From: Trichoplax adhaerens
Taxonomy: Eukaryota > Placozoa > Uniplacotomia > Trichoplacea > Trichoplacidae
Reading direction: 5' to 3'
Length of the DNA stretch: 64,000 nucleotides
NCBI RefSeq assembly: GCF_000150275.1
Contig: NW_002060943.1
Span: 10,785,515-10,849,514, forward strand
Of this stretch, positions 44,422 to 57,354 are shown one piece after another (within the stretch, counting starts at the first letter, position 1; each line of letters begins with the position of its first letter). The notes under the pieces were generated by a model, which saw nothing but the letters and a program-made list of their open reading frames with translations, did not search any database and was not told the origin of the DNA. Both the position numbers and the translations under genes were made by a program.

Positions 44422-47400
44422 ATGATCATGTTGAATGCAAGCAAGCGAGGTGTCAGCGGTTTAAATGCCAAGATTTCGATCATGCGATGGATTTGCCGAT
44501 CTAATAATGCAAGATATAGTAAGTAAACATTCAGTTAGAAACGGCGATTGTGACTAGTGGATCAAGTCAAAGTAAAGATACAGCAAAATAAAACGCATTC
44601 TTTTGAAGTGGAATAGTCATCCTCTCGTTATGAAATTAATTTACTTACTTGCTTACTGTTAATTAACGTGTAACATAGCATCTAATGGAAGATACTTAAT
44701 CGGATTTTTGATGTCTAACTTAGTTCTATCGATGCTGATAGACTGTAGTATCGTACCGTGATCATCGTAGTTAACTGAACCTTGCAAAAAGTAAAAGTGT
44801 CTGCAAGACTCATGCAATTAAGCGAAAAAATTAATTATACACGTATTCAATTTTGATTGTAGAAAAATAAAAGCGTATAAACCGTATTGGGTGTTATCTT
44901 TTAGGAACTACGTGTATACAGTTCATTAACCATTAGCTGATGAATAGTATTTGTACAATTCGATGATTAACTTGCAGAAAAAAAATTTCTTATGAGACAT
45001 ATGCAATCGAATGATAAAAGAGCAAAAACTAGTCGAAAGTTTTCAATCGTAAAATTAAACCTACAGCATATTCAGAAGCGTGATATATTTTATTTTACAC
45101 GCGCATAAAACAGTTCTTTTGTTGTGGATGATACAACAAAACGATAATACTAAAACGAATTTTAAATTCATTTAAATGGCTTGCACACTGTACGATAGAT
45201 CTTTTTTTATCAGAAAAGACTAGAATTTGCTCGGACGCTGTAATGCAACAACTTCTGATACTATCATTAAAAATATCAAGGGACCTTGTCAAGTTTTGAC
45301 TTGAGAGATCCCTGAAATGTCTCACTTAGGCCGAATTTTCAATGTTTTCCAATTCACTATTATGCGATGAATTAATCGAATGTGCTATCATATTGATTAA
45401 CTGACGCTCTATTTTTTATTGTCTGAACATAACTATTTCTAACTGCAAAATATTAAGTAATAACCTTCGTGTATTCGTATTTTTATGATGCTACACTGTA
45501 CTGTAACTTCTTTCCCTCAAATGGAAATAATCACTTTATCATGCTCGCATGCTTTGCTATCTCTTTCAGCTACAGCAATCGAAATGCCTCCTTGCGACTT
45601 TAAGCCTGAAAAGTATAAGGTATTGCTCGTAAAGAACGTTAGAATGAGCTGGTATCTTTCCACTTATGCAGTGTTCTATTCCCTTCTTTAGTAAATGAAG
45701 GTTTATTAATTTAAGTTTTGAGGATTATAATACTGTAAATGGGAATAAACTAAATCAACATTATTAAGTAAAAAGTTTGCTAATATGCTGATCATTTCGC
45801 TTCCACAAGATATACTACCAGTACATAGAATTGATCAGTTTGCAAATGCGAGCATTTGAAAAGCATCCATTTCTTAAAGATTATTAGGCACGATGTATTT
45901 AAGTATATCACAGTGGAATTATTGCATTTACTATACTATAAGATATTAAATATGTGTAAATAAAAGTACTTCGAGTTGGAGAGATTTATCGAGCAATTAT
46001 TTGTACATTGCAATATCACAATATTTATCTATTCTTTTTAGAAGATATGGCCATGAACCTTTTAATTATACGCATGCTTAAGCTTGGCTTAAATTTCTTT
46101 AACTAGGCAATTTTGCAATATGTGATTTTTAGCATTGACTGCCCATCGGTTCTACCAGCATATTCCGTACTGTATAGTTAATAGATACGGAGTACAGTAT
46201 GTACGGCGAATATCAATTAGCAGACTAACGTATTTAATACTACTGCTAAATTATTAATGAGAGGTTCAGCGGTGATAAGATAATATGTAGTTTTAAATTT
46301 TTATTTTTGCATTTTTTTACTTTTATGCAATAACATAAAATACACTAGGTTCAAAAATGACATTGTATGCTCTTCTGGTAATGTAACCAATATCGGTTAT
46401 CATATTGTATTTTAGACGAATGAGCGATGCTTTAAGTCATAATGTAACAACCTCATATATCTCTTGGTATGGCTTGGTCATTTATTTTTATAGGGTATGT
46501 CAGCAAGCAAAATTATGCAAATACGTAAGGAAAAATTAACACCCAGTCTGGTTACTTACTACAAGGACCCCTTGGTAGTTCATCAGGTCAGGACAAGCGA
46601 TAACGAACGTAGAGACGTTAGAATGAGTGTTAATTTAAATTTTGGTGCAGCCTGATTCTTACAATCAATGACTATCTACCAACAGGGTCATATGCAATGG
46701 CTTTTTGATATCAATGGACGACGATTTCTTGATCTTTTTGGTGGAATTGTTACGGTTAGCGTAGGACACTGTCATCCGTGAGTAGAACATATTATAGATA
46801 TGTTGTATAAACCGTACATTATACTGTATAAGAGTCAAATGCTAATTGGGGCTGTTCAGATTTTTAGGGTGCTTGAAAAGCTCGTATTTTGTTATAAGTT
46901 GTCCTGATTAAAACTTTTTTGTATACAGAGTAGTAACAGCTGCTGCTGAAAAACAGATGAAAAAATTATGGCATACTACCAGTATTTACGTATACCCGTC
47001 AATACATGAATATGCTGAAAAGTTAATGTCTAAATTTTCTGGTAATTTAAAGGTAAAAGCCTACCGATTTTTATGTCTGCACGTATTATATTGACATTTA
47101 CTCTTTTCTTTATTTAATACCTTACTCTTGCTAGGTTTGCTTCTTTGCTAACAGTGGATCAGAAGCTAACGATCTGGCGATGTTATTAGCACGTGTGCAT
47201 ACTGGAAATTTCGATTTAATCTCTTTAAGGTAGAAGCGGAAAAATTCTTTCAGCTAATAAAGACAGATTAATTAATTAAAGCAATGTTAGCGATGAGTGT
47301 GACCTCAAATATAAGTTTAAGTATCTGTTTCCTCCTTCCTTCATAGAAATGCTTACCATGGTGTGAGCCCCTACACGATGGGCATAACTGCCCATTCAAC

Positions 47401-49804
47401 TTGGCTTCAGCCCGTGCCTACAAGATTAGGTTGCGTTCAGGTATTTTTTAAGAGTGTCACACATTCAGGCCTATTTAATGGCATTAAGTAGTAATTGAAT
47501 GTCATTAATCTTATTGAGATTCACATGACGCGACAACCAAATTAAATTTTTTAACTACTAGACCATGAATCCTGATGTTTATCGTGGACCTTGGGGAGGC
47601 TCACGATGCAGAGATTCTGTCGTTCAGGTAAAAAAATTTAAAGAATAATAAATTGGTAATTAAAAGCCTATGTGGTAATGCTTAGATAAACACTGTATTC
47701 GGTTAGTTGCTATATTGTCACATTAATTCTTGCTAATCCTGATGTTGGATTCTATAAAGACATGTGTCATGGCAAAAGTAGATTAAATAACCTTATATTT
47801 TATCATTTAATCAAAGACTACCAGGGATTGTGACTGCAGTGAAGGTAACTTGCTTGTGGTACAATGGGTGGTTATTGCATTGTCGGTTACTAGATTGCAA
47901 TAGTTAAGTTGGTAATCATGTTTGATTAACCAAAAGTTTCCTACATCATGATTAGGGGAGTGTAAAGCTTGCAATAATTACGTTGATCAGTTGGAAGATG
48001 TACTTAATCATTCGGTTCCTCAGAAAATTGCTGGATTCATAGCAGAGCCAATTCAAGTATGTAATTATACATTCGACATAAATCTATAAACGAGATGCAA
48101 GCACATGCAATGCAGCATATTGCTACTTTTGTGTTAAAATATCCTTGTTACATTTTATTTAGGTATCTAAGATACTGGTTACATAAAGTGAATTTATGTT
48201 TGGAATAAGATATTTACATACGGATTGTTCATATGCAAAATGATGTATTTTGATGTAATAGGGTGTTGGCGGGTCAGTTCAGTATCCGAAGAATTACTTA
48301 AAAAAAGCTTATGAATTGGTGCGAGAACGAGGTGGCGTATGTATAGCTGACGAGGTTAGCGACTTTACTAGTAAAGGAAAAACTTAATGGTAACTTTATT
48401 AACTTTGTATGACGAGTGTGAATTAATACATAACAAAGATACTTCGAACAACATGGGTTTATGGAATTCTGCTATATTCGCAATATACTATTCCTACTAT
48501 TTAACATTTATCTTTCACCATTACACAGGTTCAGACAGGGTTTGCTCGCCCAGGTTCACATTTTTGGGGATTTGAAGCTAGCGGAGTCACACCAGACATT
48601 GGTATGGAAGCGTAAAGACTAGGATTTATTCGAACTAGATAACTTTTTTCATTGATATCTCACATTATACAAAGTAATGAATATATTGATCATCTATCCT
48701 AACATAGTTACAATGGCCAAAGGAATTGGTAATGGATATCCACTTAGTGCAGTAGTAACTACACCAGGTAACTAGTGTATACCTTGATATACAATAGAAG
48801 ATCTGCCATGTTGGCAAGTCTACGCAATAATATGAAGGAAGATTTACTTTAAATAATGATGATACAAAAAGGCTACCATGAGCGTTTATTACTACAATAT
48901 CAAATTATCTCCGTTTGTGTTTATAAACGTACATAGAAATTGCTGCATCATTGACCAAGGCTATACATTTCAACACATTTGGGGGAAATCCTGTTGCCTG
49001 TGCTATTGGTTCTGCTGTTCTTGATGTAAGAAAAAATTGTTACATCGTATGGTATATGTACATTTTAGTGCTACTATTAACTCCCTCCTTTAGGTCATCG
49101 ATCAAGAAAACATGATGCAAAGAGCTGATGAATTGGGCACCTTTTTATTGAAAGAACTAGCCAAGCTTCGGGATGAATTCGAAATTGTGGGTGATGTCAG
49201 AGGCAAAGGGCTAATGATTGGTGTCGAATTTGTCAAATCAAAGGTACTAAAACCGTGATGTTGATTTCCCATTTCATACACTTTAATAAAATATCAAAAT
49301 CTTAATCCTGCTTTTAATAAAAAATATTTTCTCGTATAACATTTTAGTCTTCAAAAACTCCATTGCCTTTGCCGGATGTTAATAAAATTTGGGAGGATTG
49401 TAAAAATATGGGGGTTCTTATCGGTAAAGGAGGATTCTACGGCAATGTAAGTGCTATGAGTAATTCAATAGTTTCAAAGTCATTACATATACCGTGATAT
49501 ACAGTTGCTCGACTCTATACTGTTTCCGGTGAAAAAATCGCGTTCAGTAACGTTACTCTAGGTTGATGACGCTTTCAGATAATATAACAATTAAAGCTGA
49601 TGATTGTCATATAACTATTTCAATTAGAAATATTTTGTCATGCCACTTAGTTCATTGAAATTTACTGACTAATCGTATTCTAACACTGATAACTGTAAAT
49701 CAATTTTAAAGGTATTCCGAATCAAGCCGCCAATGTGTATTACCAAAGCCGATGTGGTATTTACTATCAACGTTTTACGAAGAGCTCTAGAAAATTATGG
49801 ATAG
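44422..49804 (+). CDS. AGXT2: Alanine-glyoxylate aminotransferase 2, mitochondrial (498 aa)
   Basis: Class III PLP aminotransferase. In mammals it converts glyoxylate with alanine, and also uses dimethylarginine and beta-aminoisobutyrate. Seventeen exons: 44422-44518, 45570-45619, 46494-46586, 46686-46777, 46929-47052, 47135-47229, 47347-47440, 47562-47627, 47817-47844, 47956-48056, 48262-48354, 48529-48601, 48708-48767, 48937-49025, 49094-49243, 49348-49446, 49712-49804; phases close to 499 codons (human 514 aa). Exon 1 gives a basic Ser/Asn-rich leader typical of mitochondrial import. Exon 2 gives [13 protein letters not shown], matching human MPPCDFMPERYQ. Later come [72 protein letters not shown], and the PLP lysine in [11 protein letters not shown] (about residue 340). 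Exon 9 is only 28 bases and uses an AAG acceptor. A second in-frame ATG lies two codons after the first. Confidence 0.96.
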
Positions 49805-50057
49805 AATGTCATATTACTGTATTAGTTTGTCAGTTTTCAAGGTAACACTCAGTTTTGCTTTTGATGATTTGATTTAATAGGCATAACACACTGTATCATC
49901 TGTTTATTAAATCTTTTTTTTCTCCAATGGAAACCTAATTCCGATCGTATTTAAAGTAATTTCGTGCCAGTACATTGCTTAACATAAATATTGATTGCTT
50001 AGCATTAATTCATTTTAAAATTAATTAGAATAATATAGGAAAATTTCGCTATTTATT
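49805..50057. other. Short gap between convergent AGXT2 and TilS-like 3' ends
   Basis: About 250 bases between two stop codons on opposite strands; the 3' untranslated regions must be short or overlap. Confidence 0.5.
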
Positions 50058-52599
50058 TTATAATAACTCATGCTTTAAATAAGATTGAAAATAAAATTCG
50101 GTATCTCGCGATCGAAAATATGCAGTATCTTTATACTTAAAGTGTGGAATTGAGACGACTTGATTATTTACAGTTATAATGACTGGTAGTCCAAGTCTAC
50201 ATCTAAAATGAATATTCGAAATGGACGAACGATTTGGGGATTTCTTAATCAAGGAAAAATCTGAAAATTGCATGTGTCTTACAAACAAATCTTGAGGATC
50301 AGACGATCTGTTATCTTTATATTGATAATTTATGAGAAATCGGTTATCCCACCAGAGATTGACGCCATCAAATATTGGAATCATAGAGATTTTCTGAGGT
50401 TGTCTACTGATGATAATAACAATTGTAGATGCATTTTTAGATTTTGTAAAGTATTTCCTTTTTGTATCATTAATACAAAACACCACGCAGCCAGCTATAC
50501 TCTTGACATAACACTCTTTATTGTCATTAGCAATGTCCATAGTAAGAATTCTCTTTAGTTCCATATGTAATTTTATCACCGACTCCAGCAGCGGTGGATA
50601 CGTTTGGCCTCCAATATATTGGCAAAGTCTTGACAAAGAACGTCTGACTATATAATTTTCTTCATTTAGAAGGTTATTCAGATGGGCTGTGGCAAATATC
50701 CAGTCGTGATTTATCTCGCAACTGCCTTGAATATGATTTATAACTGTAATAAAAAAGCATAAATTCAATACCACATGTCTCATTTGTTAATCCAATGGCA
50801 GGCATGCTATTAACAAGAAGATCATTGCAACATAGCTACTGAAAAGTATTTGGCATACCCCTCCTATTGAGAATAGAACCAGTTTCTTTGAAACTTTCAA
50901 TTGAGCTTGCGACCAGAGTTGTTAAAGAAATATTCTTGGAGCTATCTGGATTATAATTGACAGTTTCATCAGTTACAAGATTTAGTCACTACAGTATAAG
51001 CAAAACTATCAGTTTAATTAAAATTACTGCACTTTGTAATGCTGCTAGTCCTTGTCTAATCTGATTTCGTTTATACATCAATGACATATTGGACGGATCC
51101 TCGATCCAAATGACCTTGTTTTGATGACATACTTCTTGTAGTTGTGTCTGTCAGAATAGAATAAGCACCATCAAAAGGTTATTCTGTGTCTAAAACATAA
51201 GCGATTCCTATTTTCATTCAATGTTGCTAATGAGATTGCATCACTATAGTGCATATCTGTCTGAAGTTATAAATATAATTACATATTTTATTACGAACTG
51301 TCATTGAAATACTTACATTAGAAAATCATAATGATATAATGACAGCTCTTCAGTCAATCTGTATAACTAATCTGATAAAAATAAAAGTTACTATCACTAT
51401 GCACTAAGCTTACATTTACCTTTTGAAAGGATAATAGAGGCCTAATAAGCGTTATAGGTGGAAAATGTAATCGCAAATTTTGAGAAAGTTTCATGCATGA
51501 TAATCCGTCTATGCCACTTTTGCAAGATAACCGAAAGATAAATGTCTCTGTAATATTTAAATTCAATGGTTCTCATTAATGAAATCAAGTTATCAAAGCT
51601 ATGTTACATAAAATTTAGCAAATATTGTACACCTATCTCTCGATCATACTCGTATTAAAAATACTGTATTAATCGATCCGTTAGAAATGAATAGGTTATG
51701 CACATGATGAAATAGGTATGTAATATATCTAGTACTGGACACTGTATTCTGTAAATCTACTATGATGATCTTGCAGAATTCACCTATTTGATCATTTAAG
51801 TGATGACCAGTTAGTAAATATTGAATATTTTGGTTTTGACATTCTTCCCCTAACAGCCTATAACGCTTTAGCCTAGCTAATTCTTGTACTTTACGAAAAT
51901 TTACTTCTTGATTCCAATTACATGACACTATCTTGTGCGGAATGTTTAGTTTATCCAATATTTCATTGACATTTTGAGCTTCTTGTGAACTTTCTGCACG
52001 TAAGCTAATTAAAGTATAAATAGTGATACAATATGAGAATATTGGATGGCACTAATCCAACACCACCAGGCACAAAGTTCTATCGATATTATGATACCGG
52101 TGATCAACAGTGATTGCAAATAATTTCTGAAAGTATTGTCTAGCCAATACACAAAGAGAAATACTATCAACACCACCAGATACTGCTAGTGCTACAAAAA
52201 TAAAAAAGTAAAAATTGAGCAATAAATATAGTGCTATTAGTTTATACATTTTCATAGCATATTTGTAAAGTTGACGTAAATTAAGACTCCTGACGATGAT
52301 ATATCGTATACTAGTACGCATACAGTATAATTATGAGTGCGTCCTACGTCCATTCCATACATTAAGGGATGAAATTTTTAGTGATGTCTAATCAGTTCTT
52401 ACTTACTGTACAGTTAATTTGAAGGTCACATTGTAACAAACATTCAAACTAAGATCTCATTGCAACGGCTATCACTATCAATTTCACAACTTGGTAAATT
52501 ATCGTATTGCAAAGTCTTGTTTAGCAAGAGCTCTACCTTACCTACAGGTGTTGATGGAGTCAATCCGTATCTTTCTACAACCTCGATAAATTTTTGCAT
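50058..52599 (-). CDS. TilS-like tRNA(Ile)-lysidine synthase (462 aa in this model)
   Basis: N-type ATP pyrophosphatase. Bacterial and organellar TilS joins lysine to the CAU anticodon of tRNA(Ile) so that it reads AUA. Seven exons, 5' to 3': 52599-52542, 52191-52098, 52004-51784, 51547-51420, 51147-51033, 50945-50859, 50743-50058; phases close to 463 codons. The PP-loop is ALAVSGGVDSISLC (SGGxDS at residues 24-29). The TilS signature HHxxDQxET appears as TGHHLNDQIETF (residues 117-127), split by an intron. ESSQEAQ, SGIDGLSCM, PLLSFQK and WIEDPSNMSLMYKRNQIR match TilS in order. The C-terminal GLPVIITVNNQVVSIPHF resembles the TilS C-domain. The exon boundary at 51033/50945 is the only one that keeps the frame and uses a weak donor. 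No targeting peptide is visible; an acceptor-like TTTTATCAG just before the ATG suggests an upstream exon may exist. Confidence 0.88.
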
Positions 52600-54994
52600 T
52601 TCTCTGATAAAATAGTATTAACACCTTAGCATACTAACTACTAAACTAGCTATTGATAACGCCTAAAGAGGGCTGTGCGTATCCTATGTTTAGCTGAATG
52701 AGACTGAATCCAGTACATTGAACAATTAGAATTCTTCGGATAGTTCTTCCATCGACATGCATGCAAGTGATTAATTAATAATGATATCCTATCAAAATGG
52801 AAATGGAAACTCTACAGTATAAAATTGTCCTATGAAAATCATATACAATACTTTACTAATGATTGAAAGTTCTGACGATTACAGAAACTTATCTAGACCG
52901 TGGAGCTATGTACAGTACTACAAACTTGTTGCCGAAGTGATACAGACTTAATAACTGCTGTAAACATTAAAGTAGAACATGGAGTTATGTACTACAAACT
53001 TATTGCACCCAGAGATATTTACTTGATAACTGTTGTAAATATTCAACCAGTGTTATGCTGGAATAATTAATTAAATTATGATGACTTCTGCAAGCTCATT
53101 AATTAAGCTTGCGATAACTATTTGTACCTTACAGACTGTAAGGAGTAGTCGCACCTTGCACTAGTCTAAACCTGGCGTTGGACTGTTGTACAGTATACAG
53201 TACAGTACTGTAGTATCTACAGCAGCGCTATACTGTACTGTATCAGTTCAGTACTAGTAGGCAGCCAATCGGACCGTGGCCGCTACCAGTTCTACCGTCT
53301 GGCTGCCTTTCCGAGATTTTATTAATGGAAATGATTCCCTTTATTTTCTATTTTTATTTCACTACTGAAATTGACTGACTATAAAACATCTCAAATGATA
53401 TTACAGTACTTATATAAATTTATAACAACTACAGTATACGAAGTTGAAGACTTCCATTCTCGTCTCTTAATTGTTTACGGTGTAAAAGTATTAAAACATC
53501 ACGTTGTTAAGTTGTTATAAGGATAGACACAGTAGGTTAATCGCTAGCGTAAAAAATTGACCAGCAGAAAGTGAAATCATTCTATTTCACTGTCAGTATT
53601 AGACCGCTATTAATGTCGGCGTAGTTATACATCTATAAAAAATGAGTTATTGCTACTAGTGAGTAACGCGGGACTTCTAGTGCTGTATAGCCATGCATTA
53701 CTATAGGTCACTGGAATCAGCTGAAGTCATGAATCAGGTAAAATTAAAATCGACATAAAGAAGAATCATTTTAAAGATCTTTATTTTTCTCACCAAAGAG
53801 AATCTGATTACTCGATGAGTACATAAAGTTAAAAAGTGTATTGGTAGGACATTTTAAGAAATCGCAATGTACAGCTATAATTGAAGAAAATACATTTTCG
53901 CATAACTTGAAAAAATCATACTATAGTCTAAACATCGTATCCACATTACACAAGCTTCTTGTAGCAGTGCTACCGTCTTACAGTAGTTATCAATGCTTTC
54001 AGCTTCCTTAAAGTGTATTATCATATCATTAATATGGAATGTACCTACAGCCTCAGTTACAGCATTATGAAAAATTCATTGTATAATGGTACATTGCATA
54101 TTAATATTATGATGATGCACAACTACGTCAATGAACCACCTGTAAATCGACATTTATGTCATTTGAAATCATAGGTAGCCGTGACTGCAGTTGGAGCGCC
54201 AAGTATACGACGATAAAAGACCGACCAAGAATTATCTTAGCAGTTTTAATCTGAACTGCCGCAGATCTTTGGCATTAGAGATCGTAGATATTTCAATAAA
54301 TTATTGCTTGTACTTTCCTTCATAACAATAAAAACATTGCTAATGCGCTAAAAATGCAAATAATTCATTTAGGTAAGACAATCTCGTAACTGGTCTTGAT
54401 CTTACTAACATATCAGCATTCAAAGGCATACGAAATTTCTAATTCCTAGCATAGAAATCTCAGTCATCAGTCATTAAAAAGTTGATACAGTTATCGGACG
54501 TAAACATTTCGCGTTCTGACATACTGACCTATCGTATCAACTGTGATTAATCTACTTGTAAACAAATACAGTAGAAATTCCATGACATCCCATAATACAG
54601 TACTGTTTCTCAACTACACAAGGACTCTCAAACCACAATTCCAGTGTGATTTGGGTCTCTTGTACAAAGTTGACTACAGAGGGAGATACCTCAATGGCCG
54701 CCAGCCGTGGGCCTCATCTCCTGTACTGTACGTGGTTTTGCTCTTCTCTATCAAAAGAACAGCGTAATTCCTTTCTCAAATTGCATATTTAAAAAAAATA
54801 CGCTACTAAGGATACTAAGGATGAAGTATTGTATATCTAATTTAGTTTTATCATTAAAGTTAAGAGAAAACTTGAGGGTATATTTCTTTCAGTATCATTT
54901 CAAATCCAGATTACTGAAAAGAGTCAAAATAAAAATTAAATTACTAATTACGATAGTACTTTTCACAGGAAGGATTTCCATGGGCCAAAAAAGT
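52600..54994. other. Gap upstream of TilS-like gene
   Basis: About 2.4 kb. Contains a two-copy repeat (52902-53045), GTAC-type repeats at about 53185-53260 and 54595-54605, and a weak two-part small open frame (53693-53737 plus 54175-54216). No recognised gene. Confidence 0.45.
52902..53045. repeat. Two-copy tandem repeat, about 65-79 bases
   Basis: Copy A 52902-52980 and copy B 52981-53045 both run GGAG(C/T)TATGTAC..., CTACAAACTT(G/A)TTG, then TAATAACTG or GATAACTG and TGTAAA(C/T)ATT. Copy B lacks a few short segments. No coding frame. Confidence 0.7.
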
Positions 54995-55867
54995 TCAAAT
55001 TTTCCCGCTTGCAAGTAAGAGTTGTTTGTATTTGTCTCTTTCTTGCGCTGTCTGCTCCTTTTCTCTTCGCAGTTTGGTAATTATAGAGCGTTGCTCAATG
55101 ACTACGGTCAGCATAGATTTTGCTTCTTTTACACGCTTTGCCCGACTATTTTGAGCGTATCCTCGATTTTTTAGTGTCCTTCGGCGTCTCTTAATCTCTT
55201 CCTTCTTTTTATCCGAAAAACCATTTAAGCACATATTTAATTCTTTCGTCCTCATGCGGCATAAAGCATCATCGGTGAAATCTTGATGATCATTAATCTT
55301 GCCCTTTTCTTCATTACGATCCTGAACGTCTGCCATTTCATCGGATGATCGGTTAATGTTAGACATATCGTCGATAACACTGCAATCATCACTCTTGCTA
55401 TCATCCGAAGATCCAACGAGACTGTTGCTTTCTACTTGATCTACAGATGAGTTCTGATCCGTCGAATCATCGGGACAGTCATTTGAACATAAAGCATCAT
55501 GATCGTTTCCAATAGCATCAGCGGTCGATGTAAAGTAATTTAACCAATCTGAGTTAGAACTCATCCACTTATCGCAGATATTCGGAGTCTGGCTACCGTT
55601 ATCATAATGATTATAATCCATGTCATCAGGCAGAATCGGCTTTTTGAGGCTATCTTCGTTAAAATTGTTCGATTGATCTGAAAGAATTCTTTCCAAATCA
55701 TCGAAAGTGGCAATATTAGGATCTTGGTAATTTGCATCTTTTAAACCAGACCCATTTTCTTCCGGTATTAACCAGTCAGGAAACGTTTTTATATTGGTTG
55801 AATAACACGACTCCAAGTCGCCTGTAAACTCTTCACCCATCATTATTACTGTAGTTTGATTGAACAA
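54995..55867 (-). CDS. Maf-type bZIP transcription factor, long form, intronless (up to 290 aa)
   Basis: Nuclear DNA-binding protein of the Maf family. The C-terminal third has the Maf extended homology region (DDALCRMRTKELNMCLNGFS) directly before the basic region [19 protein letters not shown] and a leucine zipper that ends at the C-terminus. The N-terminal two thirds are rich in Asp, Ser and Asn, as in an acidic activation domain, but show no large-Maf N-terminal motif I recognise. The conserved Maf motif GYAQSCR is GYAQNSR here, so the usual cysteine is serine. The coding part is one exon. The true start may be the ATG at 55843 (MMGEEFTGD), because an acceptor-like TCAAACTACAG lies just before it and the first eight codons may be intron. 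It sits on the same strand as a small Maf gene 2.6 kb upstream, likely an old tandem duplicate. Confidence 0.85.
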   Translation of the reverse strand: MFNQTTVIMMGEEFTGDLESCYSTNIKTFPDWLIPEENGSGLKDANYQDPNIATFDDLERILSDQSNNFNEDSLKKPILPDDMDYNHYDNGSQTPNICDKWMSSNSDWLNYFTSTADAIGNDHDALCSNDCPDDSTDQNSSVDQVESNSLVGSSDDSKSDDCSVIDDMSNINRSSDEMADVQDRNEEKGKINDHQDFTDDALCRMRTKELNMCLNGFSDKKKEEIKRRRRTLKNRGYAQNSRAKRVKEAKSMLTVVIEQRSIITKLRREKEQTAQERDKYKQLLLASGKI

Positions 55868-56097
55868 ACTAGGTTACACCACGTTAAGATAATGTTAATT
55901 AACAATCAAATATTAGAATGTAGTGGGTTTTCTGATCTCCTTGATCACAACAAATTCCTTCACTCAACTTCACTTAAACCCAAAAGTGATTCTGAAAAAC
56001 ACGAACCTCTGCCTACCGCTGATGCGACGCCGCTTGGCGGAAGATCTTTCCCTTTCCCCGATGTTATGCTTTCAACTGCTGATTAAAACCGAATTCG

Positions 56098-56260
56098 CTC
56101 TAAATATATACTGTATGTCTGTACAGTATAGTACTGTAGTGTACAGTACATACTGTACAGCACTGTACTGTACAGTACTGTACTTAAACAGTTGTTAGTG
56201 AACTGTACAGTACATCGTACTGTACAAGAGCACGCCAACATACAGTACAGTAGGTTGGTT
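56098..56260. repeat. Dense GTACTGTAC / TACAGTACTGTA cluster
   Basis: Almost continuous self-complementary units, for example GTACAGTATAGTACTGTAGT and TACAGTACTGTACTTAAACA, over 160 bases. Confidence 0.8.
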
Positions 56261-57354
56261 CGAGCGATATGATTGGCCAACAATGACGCAATAATCTGAA
56301 ATCCTAAAAACGGTACGTAACCGTAATGGTAAAACTAATCCGAAGGAAAGGTTCACTTTGCAATTGCTGTAAACCATCGACTACTACTGAAAGTAAAAAA
56401 TGCGATATTAAGAGTTATAGTCATGATGTTATTAATTGATTACAACGCTAGTTTAAAGATGAAAGGTGTACATGTATTGATGTAAAATGAAAAGCGCTTT
56501 TCTACTACTGAAATAGGATTACACCGTACGTGCTACCTACATATTCTGCCAAATTATAACTCATGACGATGTCGCGTTCGCTTATCCCATCTGAAACGTG
56601 GAAGGGAAAATTTGCTGACATTGCAGTTTTTTTGCCACCATACCGTACAGTACAGTACCGTACTGTGCACAGTGTGTAGTACTGTACGTACGCCGGTAGG
56701 ACCGACGGAACGTGCCCCCCAAAAGTGCAAGATTGCGCCGGCGCAGTCTCATCACTTAACTGTGCTAAACTATACAGAGTACTGTACAGTTGTTGAATGT
56801 TAAGGAAGGAATTCCTTTAATACCCAGCTCCCAACAATTATGATGAGTTTACTCCACAGTATGGTGTTGCAATGCTTCGTAGTCGTCGCCATAGGGATTA
56901 AAGAGGAAACTTTAATGCATAACGTTGCAAAACACTATGTACTAGCATAATTATACTGCATTAGCTAAAAACCAACTACAGTATTCTAGCAATACAATAT
57001 ACAGAAGTATCGAAAGCGGTAATAAGGAAAACCAAATTGCAATAAACTCTAGTAAGAGATACAGTCAGTCCTATCATATGTATCATGCAACCAATTCAGC
57101 GCTATATCTGTGTCATATAACATACGAGTAAATTATCCATTACTTAGACAACAATCAGTAGTTCCTGAGCCAAGTATCCTTTAGCTGTTTAGCACAACAA
57201 ATACCATATTAGTTGAAGAATAATTTTATTTTCCTGTAGTTTTGCACATCTGATACAGTACCATTTGAAATGCTTTATTTCAGCCATTGCAGTATACTGT
57301 AAGCGCTAGGGTATATATAAAATCGATAGCAATTCCTACTACACCTTTACAGAT

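Noticed and set aside
45095-45325. 76-codon minus-strand frame inside AGXT2 intron 1
   Set aside because: No homology or splice support; it lies in an intron of a confident gene.
50058-52599. TilS-like gene as bacterial contamination or a very recent transfer
   Set aside because: Six introns with consistent phases and a base composition like its neighbours make contamination unlikely; an old organellar origin fits better.
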